NCBI GenBank assembly: GCA_002699585.1
Contig: PABP01000038.1
Coordinates: 124,001 to 188,000 of the forward strand
Direction: 5' to 3'
DNA: 64,000 bases
DNA from: Anaerolineaceae bacterium
Lineage (GTDB): Bacteria > Chloroflexota > Anaerolineae > Aggregatilineales > Phototrophicaceae
Position numbers and translations under genes: made by a program. The notes beneath the pieces were generated by a model. It worked only from the letters and a program-made list of their open reading frames with translations, was not told the origin of the DNA and ran no database searches. This document shows, piece after piece, positions 26,896-36,088 of the stretch. Numbering within the stretch: position 1 is the first letter of the stretch; every line of letters starts with the position of its first letter.

Positions 26896-27783
26896 TTAGC
26901 CTTTCAAGCCTGTGAGGGCAATACCTTCAATAATGTAGCGCTGGAAGATGATGACCACGATCAGCAGCGGCACCACTGACAGCGACGCCCCTGTCATAAT
27001 CAGGTGCCAATCCGAACCCGATTCGGTTGAGAAGAACTGCAAGCCCACAGGCAGGGTCATCATTTCGCGCTGGGAAGTGATAATCAAGGGCCAGATAAAG
27101 GCGTTCCAGTTGCCCAGGAAGTTGAAGATACAGAGCGCCCCAATAGCGGGCAAACTCAGGGGAACAGCCACGCGCCAGAACAAGCCAAACTCGTTCACCC
27201 CATCAATGCGAGCTGCATCTAAGAGTTCATCAGGGACGCCCTGCATGAATTGGCGCATCAAGAAGATGCCAGCGGCAGTAATCACACCGGGGAAAGCAAT
27301 GCCCCAATAGGTATCGATCCAGGTTCCGCCGACAACCGGATTGGCGGACATGATAAACCAGGGAATGATGAGCATCTCAGTGGGGACCATCAGCGAACTG
27401 AGGAACACAACAAAAATGATGCGCTTACCTGGAAATCGGTATTTCGCAAAGACATAGCCCGCCAGTGAATCGAAGAAGGCCACGCTAATGGTGCTGATTA
27501 ACGCCACGATGATGGAGTTAAGATACCAGCGTGGCAGCTCGGTTTCAGTCAGCACATACCTGTAATTATCCAGCGTCGGTTCTATCGGCATAAAACGCGG
27601 GATAAGAATTTCGCTAAGCGGCTTAAACGACGTCGAAATCATCCATAGGAAGGGAATCAACATTGTGAGGCCCAGGATCGTCAGGACCGCATAGGACAGC
27701 GCCCTGTAGCCCCATCCCCGACGCGAACGAACCGTTTGACGGGAAGGTTCTTTAAAAACGCTACTACGTTGTAAGGTCGCCAT
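26896..27783 (-). CDS. MalG-type sugar ABC permease
   Basis: This 295-residue protein is the second permease of a carbohydrate ABC transporter. Five to six hydrophobic segments and the EAA loop ELLDAARIDGVNEFGLFWRVAVPLS mark the MalG/UgpE group. The ATG is preceded by GGGAGG 7 bases upstream; an alternative TTG start 21 bases earlier would lie inside the MalF stop region. Gene order SBP-MalF-MalG is standard. The ArgH-like gene follows after 8 bases. Confidence 0.93.
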   Translation of the reverse strand: MATLQRSSVFKEPSRQTVRSRRGWGYRALSYAVLTILGLTMLIPFLWMISTSFKPLSEILIPRFMPIEPTLDNYRYVLTETELPRWYLNSIIVALISTISVAFFDSLAGYVFAKYRFPGKRIIFVVFLSSLMVPTEMLIIPWFIMSANPVVGGTWIDTYWGIAFPGVITAAGIFLMRQFMQGVPDELLDAARIDGVNEFGLFWRVAVPLSLPAIGALCIFNFLGNWNAFIWPLIITSQREMMTLPVGLQFFSTESGSDWHLIMTGASLSVVPLLIVVIIFQRYIIEGIALTGLKG

Positions 27784-27796
27784 AGATGAACCTCCC

Positions 27797-28699
27797 TCAA
27801 TCAATCTGACGGCTGGTAAGCCGCAACTGTAGAACGGTAATGACCAGAATGATCACGAATAGCACAACCGTCAGGGTTGCCGCATAGCCGTAATTGTTGC
27901 TATCGAAAGCCTCTCTGACGACGCGCAAAACCACAGTGGTTGTCGAGTTGAGTGGACCACCACTACCCTGTACTGTCATGGCATACACTGGGGCGAACAT
28001 CCGCAAGAAAGAGATGGATTGCAGAACCACAAGGTAGACAATACTCGGGTTCAACAGCGGGAACGTGATACGCCAGAAAGATTGCCAGCGCGTGGCACCG
28101 TCAATTTCCGCGGCTTCGTAATAGATGCGCGGAATCTGTTTAAGCCCTGCCAGGAAGATGATGACAGCAAAACCCAAACCCTGCCAGACAACCATCGCCG
28201 TGATCGAAAAGAGCGCCTGGTTGGGGCTTAACAAGAATGGCTGCGTTGGGAGCGAAAAGGCTTCTAGCATAGTGTTGATAAAGCCCTGTCGCTCGTAAAG
28301 TATTCGGAATACCCAGGCGATGGCAATCGTCGATGTGACAAACGGCAAGAAGAACAACACGCGGTAGAACGAACTTAAGAAGCGAATTTCATTGAGCATC
28401 AGCGCGATGGCAAGCGCCAACAGGAGCTGCGCTGGCATGCCAATAATGATATACAGCGCTGTGTTCTCAAAGGCCTTCCGCGTAGCAGATCGTTCTTTGC
28501 CCAGGTCTTCAAAGAGTTCTTCGTAGTTGCCCGTGCCGACGAACTCCTGCTCTTCCGCAAGCGGATTCCAGTCGTATAAGCTCATCTGGAAGGCAAAGAT
28601 CGTCGGGTAGATACGAAAATATGCGAAGAAAACAATCGGTATGGCCAGGAAAATGTATGCCCAGATTACCTTCTTGCGCGCAAGCGTCAGATTGAACAT
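27797..28699 (-). CDS. MalF-type sugar ABC permease
   Basis: The 300-residue protein is the first permease of the carbohydrate transporter. It has the expected hydrophobic segments starting at LARKKVIWAYIFLAIPIVFF, and the EAA loop IPRIYYEAAEIDGATRWQSFWRITFPLL. It follows the SBP gene after a hairpin-containing 166-base gap, and its end is 13 bases from the MalG start. Confidence 0.93.
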   Translation of the reverse strand: MFNLTLARKKVIWAYIFLAIPIVFFAYFRIYPTIFAFQMSLYDWNPLAEEQEFVGTGNYEELFEDLGKERSATRKAFENTALYIIIGMPAQLLLALAIALMLNEIRFLSSFYRVLFFLPFVTSTIAIAWVFRILYERQGFINTMLEAFSLPTQPFLLSPNQALFSITAMVVWQGLGFAVIIFLAGLKQIPRIYYEAAEIDGATRWQSFWRITFPLLNPSIVYLVVLQSISFLRMFAPVYAMTVQGSGGPLNSTTTVVLRVVREAFDSNNYGYAATLTVVLFVIILVITVLQLRLTSRQID

Positions 28700-28810
28700 A
28701 TGTCACCATCTAAAACAAGGACTTGGGTGAGTGCGCTAAAAAACTGTACGACTACATTCCGCATGACAATGAAGTGGCGCTACAGATAAAGCGCTACAAC
28801 GGCGTCACTA

Positions 28811-28840
28811 TAAATAAAGGGCACAGCAGATGCCGTACCC
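28811..28840 (-). terminator. Partial terminator/hairpin between SBP and MalF
   Basis: On the minus strand GGGTACGGCA pairs with TGCTGTGCCC (two G-U pairs), followed by TTTATTT. It lies 26 bases after the SBP stop and before MalF, so it probably lets most transcripts end after the SBP gene while some continue into the permeases. Confidence 0.7.
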
Positions 28841-28865
28841 TCTATTAAAAAGAGCTACGTTGCGA

Positions 28866-30164
28866 TTAGTCTTCGCGCGATTCCCAGAATTCATCGAGCA
28901 AGTCTTGTTCCATTGCAGCAGCTTCCTGCAAGGCATCACACGGAGAAACGCCGGAGAGACGAACAAGATCAAAAGCATCGATCAGGTTCTGACGCTGCTG
29001 GCTTTCATCAATAAAGAATGTGGCGTGTGAGTAAGCCAAACCCGTGATGAATGGGCCAAAGATCGGATCTGAAGTGAGTTCTTCATTTTCCAGGGCGGCA
29101 GTTTGTGCCGGCAGTTCACCAACTTCGTTAACCCACAGGGTACCTGCATCTGCGGTGGTGATGAACTCAAGGAACTTGGTTGCAGCTTCCATACGAGCCG
29201 GGTCTGAGGCGGCGCGGCGGGTGATACCATGCGTCCAGTAGGAGCCATAGGTTTCACGTTCGCCATCTGCATTCGCGGGCAGTTCGGCGATGCCGAAGTT
29301 CAGGTCTTCGCTTGAGTTGGCAGCGGCCAAACGGAAGGAGCCGTCAATGTGCAAGGCGGCCAAGCCAGCAAGGAAAGCTGTATTGGCATCAGCCGTGCCA
29401 CCAATACCTTCGCTCGTGCCCGTCATGAGGTTGGTTTCAAAGTCGGTTAACCAAGCAAATGCTTCACAACCTGCTTCGCTATTCCACAGGACTTCGGTGT
29501 AGTCATCATTGTAGGGGACGCCACCAAACTGACGGACCAGTGCTTCGCGGAACCAATGGTGCGCCTGTCCGTTCATTTCAATAGCATAGCCTTCGGTCAC
29601 GATGTTATCGAGGCTCGGTTCGCCATCGTAAACGGTTGCAGCAACGGCCATCTCTTTGAACTCTTCCAGAGTTTCTGGCGGGCCATCAAAGCCGGCAGCT
29701 TCTAGCAAGTCAATGTTATAGAACAAGGCCAGCGAACGCACAGCCGTGGGGACCGCGTAGTATTCGCCTTCAAAGGCGGCAGAACCGGAAACCATCGGTA
29801 CGAAATTCTCGTTGATGTATTCCTCAGTGAATGGTTCAGGTAGCGGCACCAGGTAGCCAGCATCCACAAATGAGGGGATCCAGCCATAGAAAAGGGTTAC
29901 AACATCGGGACCAACCCCACCAGCAACCGATGTACTCAGTTCTGTACGGAAATTGTCATAAGCAATATCGCTATTATGGATGACGTGAATGCCAGGGTTT
30001 TCTGCTTCGAACTGCTCAATGAGCATATTCATCGCATCCACACGCGCGCCAAAATTGTATTGCCAATATTCGATTTCGATGATGTCGTCTTGGGCCACAG
30101 CTTGGAAGCCAAGTAACAAGACCAACATCGCAACAACGACGATCAGGTATTTTGAGCGAAACAT
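28866..30164 (-). CDS. Sugar ABC transporter substrate-binding protein (family 1)
   Basis: This 432-residue SBP_bac_1 has a Sec signal (hydrophobic residues about 7-24, cleavage near AVAQDD, no lipobox cysteine) and the typical IEYWQYNFGARVDAMNMLIEQFE opening. The DVVTLFYGWIPSFVDAGYLVPL segment and the rest match extracellular sugar-binding proteins. It is transcribed with MalF, MalG, an ArgH-like lyase and a PIG-L deacetylase. The ligand is unknown; downstream enzymes suggest an amino- or acetyl-bearing sugar or conjugate. Confidence 0.9.
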   Translation of the reverse strand: MFRSKYLIVVVAMLVLLLGFQAVAQDDIIEIEYWQYNFGARVDAMNMLIEQFEAENPGIHVIHNSDIAYDNFRTELSTSVAGGVGPDVVTLFYGWIPSFVDAGYLVPLPEPFTEEYINENFVPMVSGSAAFEGEYYAVPTAVRSLALFYNIDLLEAAGFDGPPETLEEFKEMAVAATVYDGEPSLDNIVTEGYAIEMNGQAHHWFREALVRQFGGVPYNDDYTEVLWNSEAGCEAFAWLTDFETNLMTGTSEGIGGTADANTAFLAGLAALHIDGSFRLAAANSSEDLNFGIAELPANADGERETYGSYWTHGITRRAASDPARMEAATKFLEFITTADAGTLWVNEVGELPAQTAALENEELTSDPIFGPFITGLAYSHATFFIDESQQRQNLIDAFDLVRLSGVSPCDALQEAAAMEQDLLDEFWESRED

Positions 30165-30211
30165 AGGGAACTCCTAGATGGTTATGAACACAACCTGTAC
30201 CAGATAATGTA

Positions 30212-30275
30212 AAATTATCTTTAAATAATTTACCGTATCCGGTGACGAAACCAAAACAATTGGTTTAAATGTCAC
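30212..30275. promoter_or_regulatory. Two inverted repeats upstream of the SBP gene
   Basis: IR1: AAATTAT (30212-30218) and ATAATTT (30225-30231). IR2: AAACCAA (30248-30254) and TTGGTTT (30260-30266), nested inside GTGAC (30242-30246) and GTCAC (30271-30275). These lie in the promoter region of the sugar operon and are likely operator or attenuator elements. No local LacI-type regulator of this operon is encoded in the window. Confidence 0.45.
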
Positions 30276-30282
30276 AATGAAT

Positions 30283-31248
30283 CTACGTTGATGGCTCCAA
30301 GTCGATTTTGAACAAGCGGGCCGCGTTGCCGCCGAAAATCTGCTGCACCTGGGTTTCAGTCATGTTGAGGTCATAGCAGTCGCGTAGTTGGTCACGCAAA
30401 TAAGGCTCGGCAAATCCACGTGGGAAATAGCTCGAATCGGAGCCGAAAATGATCCGGTCAGAACCTATCGTTTCCATATACTTGCGGAACAGTTTTTTGG
30501 TCGACCAATCGCCATCGACCCAACGCACCCACTGATTGGAGCCTGAGGTATCAATCGAGACATTGGCGCAGGCCCAGCACAATTGCAGCGCCTCCCGGAT
30601 CCAGGCGCAGCCAAAATGCGGAACGACAAAATTCACATCAGGGAAATCGCGTGCGATGTTGTGTAATTTGAGTGGGTTGATGTTCTCGTGCCATGCGATA
30701 CCGCCGCCACCGCCCTGGATGCCGAAGTGAATCAGCACCGGGATATCCAGTTCGGCGCACATTTCCCAAACTGGGTAAGCGGCTTCATCTTCAATCGGAC
30801 GGTCGATCATCGGAGCCAACAACTTATACCCCTTGAAGCCATACTCCGTCACAGCCCGCTTGAGTTCGTCAGCGGCGTTTTCTGCAAAGGGATGATGATG
30901 GGCAAAGCCGATAAACTTATCCGGGTAGTTGCTGATGATCTCCCCCAGGTTATCGTTGCCACCGCCGGTCACAAAGCCGACAGCGCGTAACCCATACTTG
31001 TCAATCTCCTCAGCCCAACGCTCAGCCTGGGTTTCATCGTCGAGACGATCTGACTCCGGTGGCTCAAAGCCCCACATTTTGCGCCAGTGAGCGCTGTAGT
31101 TACGGGCATACTCGCCCATTTTATCAGCACGTTTATCGCCACGCCGCGCTCGATATTCCGCGCGGACATCGGTCCCCATATCTTTGAACCACGGTTTGGC
31201 TGTGGGGAAATGGGTGTGAAAGTCAATGATGTGCAACCCTTGATACAT
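30283..31248 (-). CDS. Amidohydrolase family 2 (ACMSD-like) metal-dependent hydrolase
   Basis: The 321-residue protein is a TIM-barrel amidohydrolase of the amidohydrolase_2 (ACMSD) group. It has DFHTHFP (metal ligands, residues about 9-15), HFG motifs around residues 175 and 207, and GSDSSY near residue 273 carrying the conserved Asp. Members decarboxylate or hydrolyse cyclic and aromatic acids, or act as lactonases. The ATG at MYQGL is chosen over a TTG 15 bases upstream. It precedes the sugar SBP gene by 118 bases containing operator-like repeats, so it may or may not be co-transcribed. Confidence 0.85.
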   Translation of the reverse strand: MYQGLHIIDFHTHFPTAKPWFKDMGTDVRAEYRARRGDKRADKMGEYARNYSAHWRKMWGFEPPESDRLDDETQAERWAEEIDKYGLRAVGFVTGGGNDNLGEIISNYPDKFIGFAHHHPFAENAADELKRAVTEYGFKGYKLLAPMIDRPIEDEAAYPVWEMCAELDIPVLIHFGIQGGGGGIAWHENINPLKLHNIARDFPDVNFVVPHFGCAWIREALQLCWACANVSIDTSGSNQWVRWVDGDWSTKKLFRKYMETIGSDRIIFGSDSSYFPRGFAEPYLRDQLRDCYDLNMTETQVQQIFGGNAARLFKIDLEPST

Positions 31249-31391
31249 AAGAGGCCCTTTCAAACGCTGTGCATAATCGTTGTCTCTGTGGACGTTACCC
31301 TCCGACTATAACATTCTCCCTTTCTATTATTCGATCCATTGGTAAGGCCAAATGTTCAGGAGACGTCTACGTGGGTCGTCGTTATAACCCA

Positions 31392-31425
31392 AAAAGCCGC
31401 TATCCTTTCTTGGATAACGGCTTTT
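31392..31425 (-). terminator. Intrinsic terminator of the osmoprotectant operon
   Basis: AAAAGCCG-C-TATCC pairs with GGATA-A-CGGCTTTT around a 6-base loop, with one C-A mismatch and a run of five T on the minus strand. It follows the last permease gene of the operon. Confidence 0.8.
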
Positions 31426-31466
31426 CTTATATAGATTGGATACCTGATGGCTGTTGCAGTCTCAGA

Positions 31467-33122
31467 TTAGTTTTCGATCTGCAAACCTCTTGGCGTCAGC
31501 ACAAACTCGATCCGACCCAGAACGTAGTCAATCAGGATAGCTAGCAACGCCGCCGGGATCGCACCCAACAGGATGAAGGAATCGACTGTCATGGCAAGGC
31601 CACTGGCAATCGGCGTACCCAAACCACCTGACCCGACAAACGCGCCGAGCGTGGCTGTACCCACATTGATAATCATGCTGGTACGGATACCCGCCATAAT
31701 CACGCTACTGGCGATAGGCAGTTCAATCTGGAAGAGAATCTGCGACGGGGTCAACCCCATGCCGCGTGCCGAATCAATGATGAATGGATCGACTGCTTCA
31801 AGGCCAGCGATGGTATTACGCACCACCGGCAGCAAACCATAAGCCACCAGGGCGATGATCGCAGGCCAGAAACCAAACCCAATAATGGGTGCCATAAAGG
31901 CCACGATAGCAATTGTCGGCACAGTCTGACCACTGTTGACCAGATTGTTAACCAGCGGCAGCAATTCCCGGAATTCGTCGCGCGTTACAATGATACCGAA
32001 AAGCAACCCGGCAGGGATCGTAATCAGTGATGAGACAAAGACCAATTCCAGATGCTGCGCGGTGAACTCGATCACAGTAGCATTGGGATGGACCAACTGC
32101 GTGCTGGATGGGAAGATCAGGCCGAGCGTGAAATCCCACAGCGGTTCATGGCCGTAGATCGACCAGAAAAACAGGAACACCGCTACCACACGCAACAGCG
32201 GGCGAATAAGCTTGTCGTCAGAGTTCCGCAGAGAGAAAAAGGCAGCAAACTCAATGCCTGCCAGGACGAGCGTATATAGGAATAGTGGAATACCTGTATT
32301 GATCGGAATGATGTCCATGATGCGTTCCGAACTGGCAGCGATTGTGAACACCCACAGGTCCGGTTGTAGAGAAGCACGCGGATGGAATTCATTAAGAGCT
32401 TCCTGCAATCGGCTGATGACCTGATTTTCAACCGCACCTTCACGGTACGTGACGATGAGGCTATCACGGTTAATGGTCAACGCTTGCAAACTATTGATGC
32501 GCTCAAATATGAACTGCGCCATTTCCGAGCCATTTTCGCCCGCTTCGCGCGTTTCATAGACTTCCTGCTGCCCTTCCGGGATGAGCGCTGGCACATAGCT
32601 GCCATAGCGCCATTCGTCATCGGAGGTCATGAATACGAGCGTCTTCTCGGCATCACTCGCCACACGGCTGGTGATGGTCGCCCCATCATTGAGCACCGCG
32701 TTGATGACAGGCCGCTGCGCTCGACGAATATACATGTCAGGCTCTACATCGTTATCGTAGGTGATGGTAATCGTCTGAGGCTCGATAGTAACCTGCGTGA
32801 TATCGGGGATATTCTCAAACAAATTGGCCGCCACCGGGTTATCGGTCGTTTCATCGAACGTCCCTGTTTCTACCGAGTTCGATAGTTCCGGCACCACATT
32901 ATATTCAAAGGTACCCGCCACAATATCGGCTTTTACTGTATTCTCGCTGTCAGTCGGTTCTGTCGACAGTTCAAAATCCCCAGGGAAACGCTCGACATCG
33001 CGCAGAGTAACAACATACCCACCGATAACAAAAACGAAGGCGCTGATAATTAACCAGACAACAGCTGCCCAGGGAATTTGTAATGTTTTTTGCTCAGAAC
33101 GTTTAACTTTATCAACCGACAT
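31467..33122 (-). CDS. Osmoprotectant ABC permease (OpuBB-like) with large extracytoplasmic domain
   Basis: The 551-residue protein has a first membrane segment at about 18-40, then about 230 residues of soluble sequence (about 42-272) with no obvious family, then five or more membrane segments and the OpuBB/ProW-type loop reading DPFIIDSARGMGLTPSQILFQIE near residue 435-460. Typical OpuBB proteins are about 210-280 residues, so the soluble domain is an addition. It may bind or present substrate outside the cell. Start: ATG with GGAGG 9 bases upstream, overlapping the ATPase stop by 11 bases. Transport of glycine betaine, choline or carnitine is the family role. Confidence 0.85.
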   Translation of the reverse strand: MSVDKVKRSEQKTLQIPWAAVVWLIISAFVFVIGGYVVTLRDVERFPGDFELSTEPTDSENTVKADIVAGTFEYNVVPELSNSVETGTFDETTDNPVAANLFENIPDITQVTIEPQTITITYDNDVEPDMYIRRAQRPVINAVLNDGATITSRVASDAEKTLVFMTSDDEWRYGSYVPALIPEGQQEVYETREAGENGSEMAQFIFERINSLQALTINRDSLIVTYREGAVENQVISRLQEALNEFHPRASLQPDLWVFTIAASSERIMDIIPINTGIPLFLYTLVLAGIEFAAFFSLRNSDDKLIRPLLRVVAVFLFFWSIYGHEPLWDFTLGLIFPSSTQLVHPNATVIEFTAQHLELVFVSSLITIPAGLLFGIIVTRDEFRELLPLVNNLVNSGQTVPTIAIVAFMAPIIGFGFWPAIIALVAYGLLPVVRNTIAGLEAVDPFIIDSARGMGLTPSQILFQIELPIASSVIMAGIRTSMIINVGTATLGAFVGSGGLGTPIASGLAMTVDSFILLGAIPAALLAILIDYVLGRIEFVLTPRGLQIEN

Positions 33123-34260
33123 TCGAAACGGCCTCCGTCGTCGCTGTGGAAGTCGGATCATATGAGACCAAGTCTTGCAGAGCCTTCAAAGTAATCGTAC
33201 CAACGAGCTTGCCATGTCGATCGACGACAGGCGTAACACGGAATCCTCGTGCTACCATTGCGCTCAAGGCTTCGCGAGCAGTAGCATCTTGGCGGACAGC
33301 AATGTCGACCCAGTGAGCTTCATACATGGCATCCAATAAGGAGGTGTTCGTTTTGAGTTCCTCCTTGTCTACCCAACCTTTGAGCGTGCCATCATCTTTA
33401 TCGACGATGAAAACTGATTTGGCACCATAGTCTACGAAGCATTGCTTTGCTTCTTCTACTGTTGAATCCAAAGTACACGTTGGGGGCGACGCATCCATCA
33501 GATTCTTGATACGGATCAAACCCAGTCGCTTGAGGGTGCGATCTGTGCCCACGAAGTCGCGGACAAAGCGATTGTTTGGATGGGCCAGAATGGTATCCGG
33601 CGTATCATATTGCACCAGATGGCCATCGCGCATGATAGCAATACGGTCACCCATCTTGATGGCTTCATCAATATCATGCGTCACAAAGATGATGGTCTTG
33701 CCAACACGTTCCTGAATTTGCAGGAACTCAGCTTGCAAAACTTCACGCGTGATAGGATCGACTGCACCAAAGGGTTCGTCCATCAGCATAATTGGCGGAT
33801 CAGCTCCGAGAGCACGGGCCACACCGACGCGCTGCTGCTGGCCACCAGACAGTTGACGTGGGAACTTGTCGCGCGAGATATCCGGGTCCAAACCGACGAG
33901 ATCTAACAACTCATCCACACGCGTGCGGATGCGATCTTCATCCCACTTAAGAAGCCGGGGCACAATGGCAATATTGTCGGAAATTGTCATATGGGGCAGC
34001 AAACCAATTTGCTGAATGGCGTACCCAATTTGACGACGCAATTCCTCGGCTGGCAATTCCGTGTTGGGCTGGCCGTTAATCAGGATTTCCCCACTGGAAA
34101 TGTCAATCAGGCGATTAATCATGCGCATGGACGTGGTTTTGCCACAACCAGACGGCCCGATCAGGACACAGATTTCGCCCTCATGTACAAGCAGATTCAA
34201 GTTATCCACAGCCCGGAAGCCATTTGGATACTGCTTGACGACGTTTTTGAATTCAATCAT
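33112..34260 (-). CDS. Osmoprotectant ABC ATPase with two CBS domains
   Basis: This 382-residue ATPase has Walker A GPSGCGKTTS (about 36-45), signature LSGGQQQRVGVARAL and Walker B IMLMDEPFGAVDP. Residues about 255-370 hold two CBS domains (IKNLMDASPPTCTL onward and VDIAVRQDATAREAL onward), which in OpuA-type ATPases sense ionic strength or adenine nucleotides. It energises the two permeases and SBP encoded in the same operon, so osmotic-stress uptake of a compatible solute is likely. Confidence 0.93.
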   Translation of the reverse strand: MIEFKNVVKQYPNGFRAVDNLNLLVHEGEICVLIGPSGCGKTTSMRMINRLIDISSGEILINGQPNTELPAEELRRQIGYAIQQIGLLPHMTISDNIAIVPRLLKWDEDRIRTRVDELLDLVGLDPDISRDKFPRQLSGGQQQRVGVARALGADPPIMLMDEPFGAVDPITREVLQAEFLQIQERVGKTIIFVTHDIDEAIKMGDRIAIMRDGHLVQYDTPDTILAHPNNRFVRDFVGTDRTLKRLGLIRIKNLMDASPPTCTLDSTVEEAKQCFVDYGAKSVFIVDKDDGTLKGWVDKEELKTNTSLLDAMYEAHWVDIAVRQDATAREALSAMVARGFRVTPVVDRHGKLVGTITLKALQDLVSYDPTSTATTEAVSNVG

Positions 34261-34288
34261 CTAGTTACTCCATCGAGATTAGGCAAGA

Positions 34289-35878
34289 TTAGGCTTCGCG
34301 GCGGATGCCGGGTGATGTAAAGAGACGCTCCAGCATTTGCAGGATGGCATCCAGCATAACAGCGAGAACAATGGCCGGAATCGCCCCCAGCAGAATCAGA
34401 TCGACCGAGGTGGTATTAACGCCCAGCAGGATGAAATCACCCAGGGCACCGGCACCAATAATCGAGGCGACCGCAGCAATACCCACCAGTGAGATACCCG
34501 CATTGCGAATACCTGCCATGATGATCGGGACGGCCAATGGCAGCTCGATTTCAAAGAAGATCTGAGCAGGCGTCATGCCCATGCCACGCCCGGAATCAAT
34601 GATAGCCGGGTCGACATTCTTCAAACCTGCATAGGTGTTACGCACAAGTGGCAACAGCGAATAAAGCGTTAAAGCGATGATAGCCGGGGCTGTACCAATA
34701 CCGGACACACCCAGGTTACGCACACTGATGTCAGCCAGTTGGCGCGAGCCAATGATCTGAGAGGCGCCGCTGAATAGCAAGCCAATGAAACCGACTGTCG
34801 CCAGTGCAGTCAGCCCATAACGTACGTAGCGCAGCCGTCGAATCGAGCGCTTCTCATCCAATCTGCGGTCTAGCCAGAAAACGAGAACAGCCAGGACATA
34901 CCCAGCGAATACTAGCGTTAGGGTCTGGCTGAGTGCAGGATCAAGGAATACATTCAGCACAGTCTTGAAGCCAAAGGTAATGGCGAGAATCGTAAACAGT
35001 GCGACCGGGATAAACAACATGACGAAGGCGATAATGATGGCCCAGGGACGTAAGCTTTCCGGTAATGTTCCCTGAATACGGCTGACAAAGAACAAAACCA
35101 CCAGGCCAATAATCAACGTGACTATGAAAAATTGAAACACATTCACAAAAGATTGGTCACCTAGGCGTGCCAGCGGAACTAGCAATACGCCGAAGAGTGC
35201 CAAGCTTGGTATGGTCTGGATGATGCCGACTGCATACAGAATGATATCTTCCATGCGTTCATCACGAGCGGCCCACAGCCCAAGCGCAATGCCGATGATC
35301 AGACCCGCTGCCAGTGAAACCAGTACGAAAACAAAGTGCTCAATGAAGCGCTGGCCTAAGGTTTCACCACGTTGGCTGAACTCTACCAGAATGGAATAGA
35401 TGTCAAAGCTGCCGTTGAATAATGCTATCAAGACGAAAATAACGCCGATAGCACTAGCAAAAAGGCGCACACCTGAGTTGACTTTTTCAGCAACCAGGTC
35501 ACGCAAGCCGCCAAATAAGACGATATAGCCACCTAGCAGCCCAAACGCAATCGCGCTGGACGTAAAAATACGCGGATTACTAAAGCGCGTACCTTCTTCA
35601 AATAAACTGGCGGCTCCATCAAGCAAGTCGGTGGCGGCATTGGCTGGCAACAACAAAGTGAGGAATATCAGCAAATTGCCCAGTGCAACCAATGTCCATC
35701 CACGCTGAAGTCGCTTTTCCTGGAAGGAAATCGCCAGGGCAATCAATGCCAGCAGGAATAATGCGATATATCTTAAATCACCCTCAATTTCAAATAGATT
35801 GACGGTGATACCGGATGCAAGTCTGTTGGGTTTGATTTCCAGCAAAGGCAAAAAGAAAAAGCCAAATGCTGCCGTCAA
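34289..35878 (-). CDS. Osmoprotectant ABC permease with extra N-terminal membrane block
   Basis: The 529-residue permease carries several extra hydrophobic segments before the OpuBB-like core. The core coupling loop reads DPAIIDSGRGMGMTPAQIFFEIELP (about 420-445) and ends with GAGALGDFILLG. Typical relatives have about 210-280 residues, so about 250 residues are additional and mostly membrane-spanning. It forms the channel with the second permease. It lies 28 bases before the ATPase gene and follows the SBP gene after a hairpin-rich gap. Confidence 0.85.
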   Translation of the reverse strand: MTAAFGFFFLPLLEIKPNRLASGITVNLFEIEGDLRYIALFLLALIALAISFQEKRLQRGWTLVALGNLLIFLTLLLPANAATDLLDGAASLFEEGTRFSNPRIFTSSAIAFGLLGGYIVLFGGLRDLVAEKVNSGVRLFASAIGVIFVLIALFNGSFDIYSILVEFSQRGETLGQRFIEHFVFVLVSLAAGLIIGIALGLWAARDERMEDIILYAVGIIQTIPSLALFGVLLVPLARLGDQSFVNVFQFFIVTLIIGLVVLFFVSRIQGTLPESLRPWAIIIAFVMLFIPVALFTILAITFGFKTVLNVFLDPALSQTLTLVFAGYVLAVLVFWLDRRLDEKRSIRRLRYVRYGLTALATVGFIGLLFSGASQIIGSRQLADISVRNLGVSGIGTAPAIIALTLYSLLPLVRNTYAGLKNVDPAIIDSGRGMGMTPAQIFFEIELPLAVPIIMAGIRNAGISLVGIAAVASIIGAGALGDFILLGVNTTSVDLILLGAIPAIVLAVMLDAILQMLERLFTSPGIRREA

Positions 35879-35962
35879 ACCACCTAAAATGGATATGCGG
35901 TTACTAATGGCACTACCTCCATATCACCGAAAACGATATATAATTCTCGTGGATAAACTTGC

Positions 35963-35988
35963 AGAAGGCCGGGGCCATCCGGCCTTCT
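35963..35988 (-). other. 10-bp hairpin between osmoprotectant SBP and permease (distal)
   Basis: AGAAGGCCGG (35963-35972) and CCGGCCTTCT (35979-35988) pair perfectly around a 6-base loop. No clear T-run follows on the minus strand. With the next hairpin it lies between the SBP and permease genes. Confidence 0.75.
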
Positions 35989-36011
35989 ACATATTGCAAG
36001 TTGTCTATGCC

Positions 36012-36038
36012 GGTGTCCGGCAGTGTCTGTCGGACACC
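36012..36038 (-). other. 8-bp hairpin after the osmoprotectant SBP (proximal)
   Basis: GGTGTCCG (36012-36019) and CGGACACC (36031-36038) pair around an 11-base loop, 40 bases after the SBP stop codon. Second of two tandem stem-loops in this junction. Confidence 0.65.
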
Positions 36039-36050
36039 TTCTCGTTTAAA

Positions 36051-36088
36051 CTAGCTTTCACGAACTAGCCTTCACGAACTAGCCTTCG
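36051..36088. repeat. 14-bp tandem repeat covering the SBP stop codon
   Basis: Units CTAGCTTTCACGAA (36051-36064), CTAGCCTTCACGAA (36065-36078) and partial CTAGCCTTCG (36079-36088) run end to end. The third holds the stop codon of the SBP gene, so the 3-prime end was duplicated downstream, giving repeated TAG triplets. Confidence 0.75.
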
